Shown: in pieces, positions 59,620 through 64,000 of the stretch
Layout: every line of letters begins with the position of its first letter
Numbering within the stretch: position 1 is the first letter of the stretch
Source of the DNA: Symplocastrum torsivum CPER-KK1
GTDB taxonomy: Bacteria > Cyanobacteriota > Cyanobacteriia > Cyanobacteriales > Coleofasciculaceae
Reading direction: 5' to 3'
Assembly: GCA_019358875.1 (NCBI GenBank)
Contig: JAHHIF010000001.1
Coordinates: forward strand, 124,001-188,000
DNA length: 64,000 nucleotides
The notes under the pieces: generated by a model
Seen by the model: the letters and a program-made list of their open reading frames with translations, nothing else
Told to the model about the DNA's origin: nothing
The model's database searches: none
Position numbers and translations under genes: made by a program

Positions 59620-62235
59620 TCATTTATTTGATGGCTGGCAATTTAGAGCTGCTTTTGGATAAGCAATCCGTTGGTGGTTACACTGTTGCCAAACGTTGAC
59701 AAAAACTTCAGCAATTTTTGTCAAATCCTCCCGTGTTAGCCCAGAATCTATTAGTTGGTTGTCCTGCCAACGCGCTCTCAGGATTTTATTAATCATTGAA
59801 AGGGCAGTTTCTGGAGTCACATCCTTAAGCGATCGCAAAGCCGCTTCACAGGCATCAGCTAGCATGACCACAGCTGTCTCTTTTGACTGGGGAACCGGAC
59901 CATCGTAGCGAAAATCGGACTCCTGCACAGGGCGACTACCTTCCTGTTGCTCTTGTTGTTGAGCTTGGAAATAGAAATAGGAAATCAACAGTGTTCCCTG
60001 GTGTTCTGGAATGAAATCCCGAATTGCTTCCGGTAACTGATGCTTACGAGCCATCACCAGCCCTTCAGTGACGTGTTTTTTGATAATTGCGGCACTCTTC
60101 CAGGGGTCATTAATCTCATCATGTTTGTTGGGTCCCCCCATTTGATTTTCAATAAATCCCAAAGGGTCGTGCATTTTCCCAATATCGTGGTAAAGTGTGC
60201 CTGCCCGTACTAGTTCGACATTGCAGTGGATTTCTCGTGCGGCTGCTTCTGCTAAAGAAGCTACAAACATGGTATGTTGAAATGTTCCAGGTGCCTCAGT
60301 TGCTAGCCGTTTTAGCAGAGAACGGTTGGGATTCGACAATTCTGCAAGACGAATCGGGGTTACCAAGTCAAACAGGCGTTCCAGGTAAGGCGATATTCCC
60401 AGAGCGACTACGCTCCAAGAAAAACCAGCTAGACCATATAAAGCAGCTTCTTGGAGTACGGTATACCAAACTGAACCGACAGCTGCACTGAGCATGAGAT
60501 TGAGAACCAGGTAAACACCGCCCTGAGTTAAACCCATCGCACCGCCAAGGAGAGCCAATTCTTCACGCGATCGCATCCGTCCCGCCATCGATGCACCTAA
60601 TAGCCCAGCCGCCGCACCAGGGATTAAATATTCCCAGCTAACTTCCATACTGAAGGTCACTAACCCACTCAGCAGACCCACAACCGTAATGCCCAAGGGG
60701 GGACTGTAAAAGCTACCCACCAATAACCCAATCGCGGGCAAATCGGTATAGGGGACACCAAATATACTTAGTAGTGGCGTACTCAGCGTCAGGAGCAACA
60801 CTAAAATGTGGTCGCGCCGTCGCAATCGGGGACAGGATTTCCGTTGCACCAGCCAAAAAATACAAACTGACCCGGTAACTAAACCCCCAAATCCTACTAG
60901 ACCGAGCCAGTTAATCTCTCGGCGGCTCAAGTGGAAGTAATCTAGCAAGACAAAATCCGTTTGGGTTATTTCTTCACCCGCATAAACAATCACGTCTCCT
61001 TGCTTAATAGAGACTATTTCTGGCTTGACAGCTTGCGCGGCTTGTTCTGCTCTTCGCTTGGTTTGCTCCTGATCTTCCATTAAGTTAGGCTGCAAGACAG
61101 TCATTAGCAGCCCAACGGCAAAATCCTCAGCATCTGGGGGCACAAGCGTATTCAGTTGGATTTTCACCCCTTCTTTTAGAATGTCGGGCGGTAGCCCTGG
61201 GGGAATCCCCTGAGTGAGAATCCGCTTTGATGCTTCAGTAACACCCTGGCGCGTCTGCCTCCAATCTTCATCTGATAACTCAAGCAAGGAGGCATCATAG
61301 TGACGGTCTGATTCAGCAGCAGATAGCTCCGTAATCTGACGCAATGCCTTGGCGTAACCCTCGCGAGCCAGTGAGATTGAATCAACTAACGAAGAATAGG
61401 CTTTAGGGGAAGAGAGCTTACGATAGCTTTGCAATTCGCTAACAGCTTGGGTAAAAGAGAGATGGAGCGGCTGCGCCGTCTGAGTAGACGGCGCAGCTTC
61501 ATATTCTAATCGGTCAACATCTTTACCCGTGTCTGCAAAGGCTAAGACAGAATGCCATTCCCATTCTTTACTCTGGCGCAGATACCGTTGGGTAGCCTCG
61601 GATAACACAGTTGTTGCCACAAAGGGGAAAGAACCACTTAATTGGCGTAGTTCTTCTGCTTTGTCCAGGGATTGCTGAAGGTCTTGATAAAGATCTTTTG
61701 TGAGGGATTGGTCAAACATCAACACGGGAACAAAGCCTGCACGCGCAGCTTTCCGTTTTTCTTCCGTGGTTTTTGCGTCCTCAACATTGGCACTAAATAA
61801 GGCCCGGATTGTCTGGGGAGCGGCTTTCCCGACATCCAACTTTGGCTGATTGTAGAAACGGTGTCCCATCACACTGGTGAGAGAAATCACCGCTACCACC
61901 CACATCGCGGGTGAACGTCCTCGGCGATCGCGTCTGCGTTTAGATCGCTCGGTCATTGGTGGCGATGCTGGTTCCTCCAAGGTTTCTGACGGTTTGTGAT
62001 CCTCACTTTGCTTAGAGCGTTTTGCATTTGACAATAGTAACGCCGCATCACCTCGTTTTGAGGAATGTCTTTGTGGTGAGTGCCGAGGCAGCAAATCAGC
62101 CAAGTGAGTTTTCCTCCCTGAGGCGTGGGTACTCGTAGAGGAATTAGATACCTTGAATGACAACCAAGCGCGAATATGCTTAGATGTTTTCCGCAGTTGC
62201 GCGATCGGCTGCGTCAACGAATGAAGCGTTTTCAT
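59620..62235 (-). CDS. 7TM-HD phosphohydrolase (PgpH type)
   Basis: An 871-aa membrane protein. A basic N-terminus (about 1-100) precedes one helix (about 108-125), an extracytoplasmic 7TMR-HD domain (about 130-420), seven membrane helices (about 440-640) and a cytoplasmic HD domain (about 660-860). The HD motif is visible in GTLYHDIGKMHDP, with further metal-site residues in NKHDEI and PEHQGT. In Listeria, PgpH of this layout degrades c-di-AMP, so it probably controls c-di-AMP here, a messenger tied to osmotic and night adaptation in cyanobacteria. Confidence 0.92.
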   Translation of the reverse strand: MKTLHSLTQPIAQLRKTSKHIRAWLSFKVSNSSTSTHASGRKTHLADLLPRHSPQRHSSKRGDAALLLSNAKRSKQSEDHKPSETLEEPASPPMTERSKRRRDRRGRSPAMWVVAVISLTSVMGHRFYNQPKLDVGKAAPQTIRALFSANVEDAKTTEEKRKAARAGFVPVLMFDQSLTKDLYQDLQQSLDKAEELRQLSGSFPFVATTVLSEATQRYLRQSKEWEWHSVLAFADTGKDVDRLEYEAAPSTQTAQPLHLSFTQAVSELQSYRKLSSPKAYSSLVDSISLAREGYAKALRQITELSAAESDRHYDASLLELSDEDWRQTRQGVTEASKRILTQGIPPGLPPDILKEGVKIQLNTLVPPDAEDFAVGLLMTVLQPNLMEDQEQTKRRAEQAAQAVKPEIVSIKQGDVIVYAGEEITQTDFVLLDYFHLSRREINWLGLVGFGGLVTGSVCIFWLVQRKSCPRLRRRDHILVLLLTLSTPLLSIFGVPYTDLPAIGLLVGSFYSPPLGITVVGLLSGLVTFSMEVSWEYLIPGAAAGLLGASMAGRMRSREELALLGGAMGLTQGGVYLVLNLMLSAAVGSVWYTVLQEAALYGLAGFSWSVVALGISPYLERLFDLVTPIRLAELSNPNRSLLKRLATEAPGTFQHTMFVASLAEAAAREIHCNVELVRAGTLYHDIGKMHDPLGFIENQMGGPNKHDEINDPWKSAAIIKKHVTEGLVMARKHQLPEAIRDFIPEHQGTLLISYFYFQAQQQEQQEGSRPVQESDFRYDGPVPQSKETAVVMLADACEAALRSLKDVTPETALSMINKILRARWQDNQLIDSGLTREDLTKIAEVFVNVWQQCNHQRIAYPKAALNCQPSNK

Positions 62236-62710
62236 AGCACAAGAATTGCCATTTCAGGTGACGGGAGCAGTGGAAGCGCAAGATGTACGTTGAGCTTGCT
62301 TTCGTTTCAGGCCGAGTGGTAGGGTCTATCTATTCTTAACTTACATACTGTAACTTTTGAGTTCATCTCCTCTTAACATTACAAAACCCTATGATGAGTA
62401 CGTCTTTTTTAAGAAAATAAACTTCGCCTAGTTGAGTAAAATCGATTTTCTGGCTGTTTTTAGTCTAAAATTAGGACAATTTTGGACTTTTTCAGGGTTT
62501 TCATCCAGTTACTGGATAAGATAATGCCATGTGCAACTTTCCTCCTGTCTCTGTAGCAGGGAGGATATCTCGCTAGTTAATGGTAGCTTATCTGTCTGCC
62601 CAATCCCCAATTCCAATTGCTCTCTCTCATTGTTGCTTTAGAGCCGATAGCTAAAATAACAGGACGAGGAACTGGCTCTAAGAGTAGCACCTCTCACAAT
62701 CAAAGCGACA
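62236..62710. other. AT-rich intergenic region upstream of the PgpH gene
   Basis: About 475 bases with no convincing gene. It should hold the PgpH promoter (near 62240-62400, leftward). A hairpin, CCTCCTG / CAGGGAGG at 62541-62564, could terminate the ADP-ribosylglycohydrolase-like transcript. Confidence 0.4.
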
Positions 62711-63667
62711 TCACCGTGGTTGAATCACTCGCGGTGCAGCGATCGCTACTGATGGAAATTGCTCTGCCACAGAGACATCATAAATACCTGACCAAACTGC
62801 AAACAAGCGCTCCGCTAATTGCATCCACTGGACACCCATTGGGATTTGCTGGCTAGCTAACTGCCAGCCTACTGGAATGCCAATGATGCTGTTATAAACT
62901 CCGGCTAGAGTACCTGTAAGGGTAGCTGTAAGCTGGGGTTGGTAGCCAGTACGAATAGCACGAGTCACGCAGAGGCGAAAATCTTCTGGAGTATGGAGGA
63001 AACAGTAAAGAGCAAGAGCAATAGATAGACAAGAACGCTTCAATTCTCCTTGACTTTTTGGGGCATGGCAACGCAGTTGTGTAAGCGTTGTATCTAACCC
63101 AGCACCCTTTTCCAACAAGGTTTGTACCTGTTCTAGTTGTTGTACTAGAGGTGTTTGAGATGGGTTCAAATAGTTAAGGATTCGGGGAATCAGCGTCGCA
63201 GGGTTGAGTTTTTCTGTCAGAGCAAGGGCGATCGCAAAAGCGACAACCAATACCTCCTCAGATGTCTGGGAATCATGCCGCCAAACCGTTGCCGCCTGTA
63301 GCAGTTGTTGTCGCAACTTGGCTTCATCCTCATGAAAAAATAGCGCAACTGGTAGCGTTGCCACTGCCGCCTCACTACTACTCGCCGTAGACTGCAATAA
63401 CAGGAGAGAAGGTTGTGTCATCTCGCAGTAACGCACCCAATCGTCTAAATCGAGTTTGCCACAGTGAATCAAGCTCTTGGTGCCACACATCGCAATCTCG
63501 CTCCAGTCTGGAGGTGTTGGACTAGGCTGAGTCTCTCTGGAATGAGGCAAAGTAAACCTTGACTCATTTATGAATTGATCTTTGCCTCCACCACTAGCTA
63601 GAGTTTTTCCCACAAAGCTACCGAGCAGTGCCCCCCGGAATCGGTTTAAAAGTGAGTACCGCATCAA
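62711..63667 (-). CDS. ADP-ribosylglycohydrolase-like protein
   Basis: A 318-aa protein beginning with LLNRFRGALLGSFVGKTLA, the family start of ADP-ribosylglycohydrolases (DraG type). The rest is all-helical and leucine-rich. The usual magnesium-binding aspartates (GDD, TDDT and the C-terminal DTD) are not visible, so it is probably a degenerate, non-catalytic homologue, as often found in cyanobacteria. It is transcribed alone, divergent from the RsbRD-type gene at the window edge. Confidence 0.7.
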   Translation of the reverse strand: MMRYSLLNRFRGALLGSFVGKTLASGGGKDQFINESRFTLPHSRETQPSPTPPDWSEIAMCGTKSLIHCGKLDLDDWVRYCEMTQPSLLLLQSTASSSEAAVATLPVALFFHEDEAKLRQQLLQAATVWRHDSQTSEEVLVVAFAIALALTEKLNPATLIPRILNYLNPSQTPLVQQLEQVQTLLEKGAGLDTTLTQLRCHAPKSQGELKRSCLSIALALYCFLHTPEDFRLCVTRAIRTGYQPQLTATLTGTLAGVYNSIIGIPVGWQLASQQIPMGVQWMQLAERLFAVWSGIYDVSVAEQFPSVAIAAPRVIQPR

Positions 63668-63768
63668 GTCCTTCTACCAGTCAACAACCATCACCTACTC
63701 CCGCCATAGTATTGCAAACGATATAAAGTAAAATTTACCGTCTTTACTGAAGAACCGTATCTTATTTC

Positions 63769-64000
63769 ATGCTAAACGCTAGCCAAGTAATTGCTGATCA
63801 GACTGACACCATCATGGCGCAATGGATTGAGGTAGTCCGTCAAGAACGCCAGATAGAAAGCTCACTGAATATGTCTGATACAGCTTTGGGAGATTCTCTT
63901 CCTATACTTCTTAAGACTTTGGCGGCGGTGCTTCAGCATCCTCAGAAAAACCTATTTGAAAGGATTGCTGAGGTAAGTCTAGAGCATGGAACTTTGCGAG
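63769..64000 (+). CDS. RsbRD-type sensor protein, cut by window edge
   Basis: Only the first 77 codons are in the window. MLNASQVIADQTDTIMAQWI, then EVVRQERQIESSLNMSDTAL and ERIAEVSLEHGTLR match the RsbRD N-terminal (RsbT co-antagonist-like) domain. This is usually placed at the front of cyanobacterial histidine kinases and stress regulators. The downstream output domain cannot be seen. Confidence 0.75.
   Translation, partial: MLNASQVIADQTDTIMAQWIEVVRQERQIESSLNMSDTALGDSLPILLKTLAAVLQHPQKNLFERIAEVSLEHGTLR

Noticed and set aside
1..64000. Frequent GCGATCGC octamers as regulatory sites
   Set aside because: This is the HIP1 repeat, abundant inside genes and between them in many cyanobacteria; its distribution here does not point to specific operators.

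Overview
The window reads as cyanobacterial chromosome, most likely from a filamentous species. The octamer GCGATCGC (HIP1) recurs throughout. Typical cyanobacterial families are present: an SLH/OprB iron-uptake porin, a Ycf20-like DUF565 protein, the plant/cyanobacterial D-glycerate 3-kinase, a carotenoid oxygenase, a two-partner-secretion/CHAT exoprotein, a cyanobacteriochrome GAF domain and an ethylene-receptor-like kinase. All family assignments come from reading translated sequence; no database search was run.

Layout. 1-4.4 kb: a membrane protein with a zinc-ribbon partner, a small conserved protein, a truncated peptidyl-prolyl isomerase next to palindromic repeats, and a carotenoid oxygenase. 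4.5-32.2 kb: an accessory region built around an extracellular contractile injection system (eCIS). It holds two DUF4157 (eCIS-core) proteins, one of 561 aa and one of 1921 aa with a polymorphic-toxin layout and a probable immunity gene. A minus-strand unit encodes histidine kinase, response regulator, Pvc16/DUF4255 protein, a 76-aa protein, the AAA+ ATPase and the toxin-like DUF4157 protein. A divergent plus-strand unit encodes a short Pvc16/DUF4255 protein, sheath, three tube-like proteins, two chaperone-like paralogues, a DUF6760-like ORF without a normal start codon, and a CHASE2 membrane protein. No baseplate, spike or tape-measure gene is visible, so the machine is incomplete in this window.

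32.3-43.7 kb: Uma2 nuclease, UvrD-like helicase, PAS protein, PAS histidine kinase, then housekeeping genes (DUF565, glycerate kinase, manganese exporter mntP, gpmA, pyk). 43.7-44.4 kb: a CRISPR array of eight repeats with no cas gene in the window; its leader-distal repeat is split by a MITE-like insertion. 44.9-48.3 kb: an alkylation-repair pair (Ada-AlkA fusion and Ogt), a hicBA toxin-antitoxin module and a HEPN-motif protein. 48.8-53.5 kb: porin, formamidase/TauE pair and a small secreted SLH protein. 53.5-63.7 kb: a signalling operon coupling an ethylene-receptor-like hybrid kinase to a REC-CBCR-GAF-PAS-adenylate cyclase, a PgpH-type 7TM-HD phosphodiesterase and an ADP-ribosylglycohydrolase-like protein. 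The window ends inside an RsbRD-type sensor gene.

How they work together. The kinase and regulator share the operon of the eCIS ATPase and effector, which suggests local control of the contractile system. The 1921-aa protein looks like a modular effector whose AT-rich C-terminal tip and downstream AT-rich gene form a toxin-immunity cassette. The ethylene-like kinase and the light-sensing cyclase overlap by four bases, so a chemical or hormone input, a bilin-based light input and cAMP output are probably linked.
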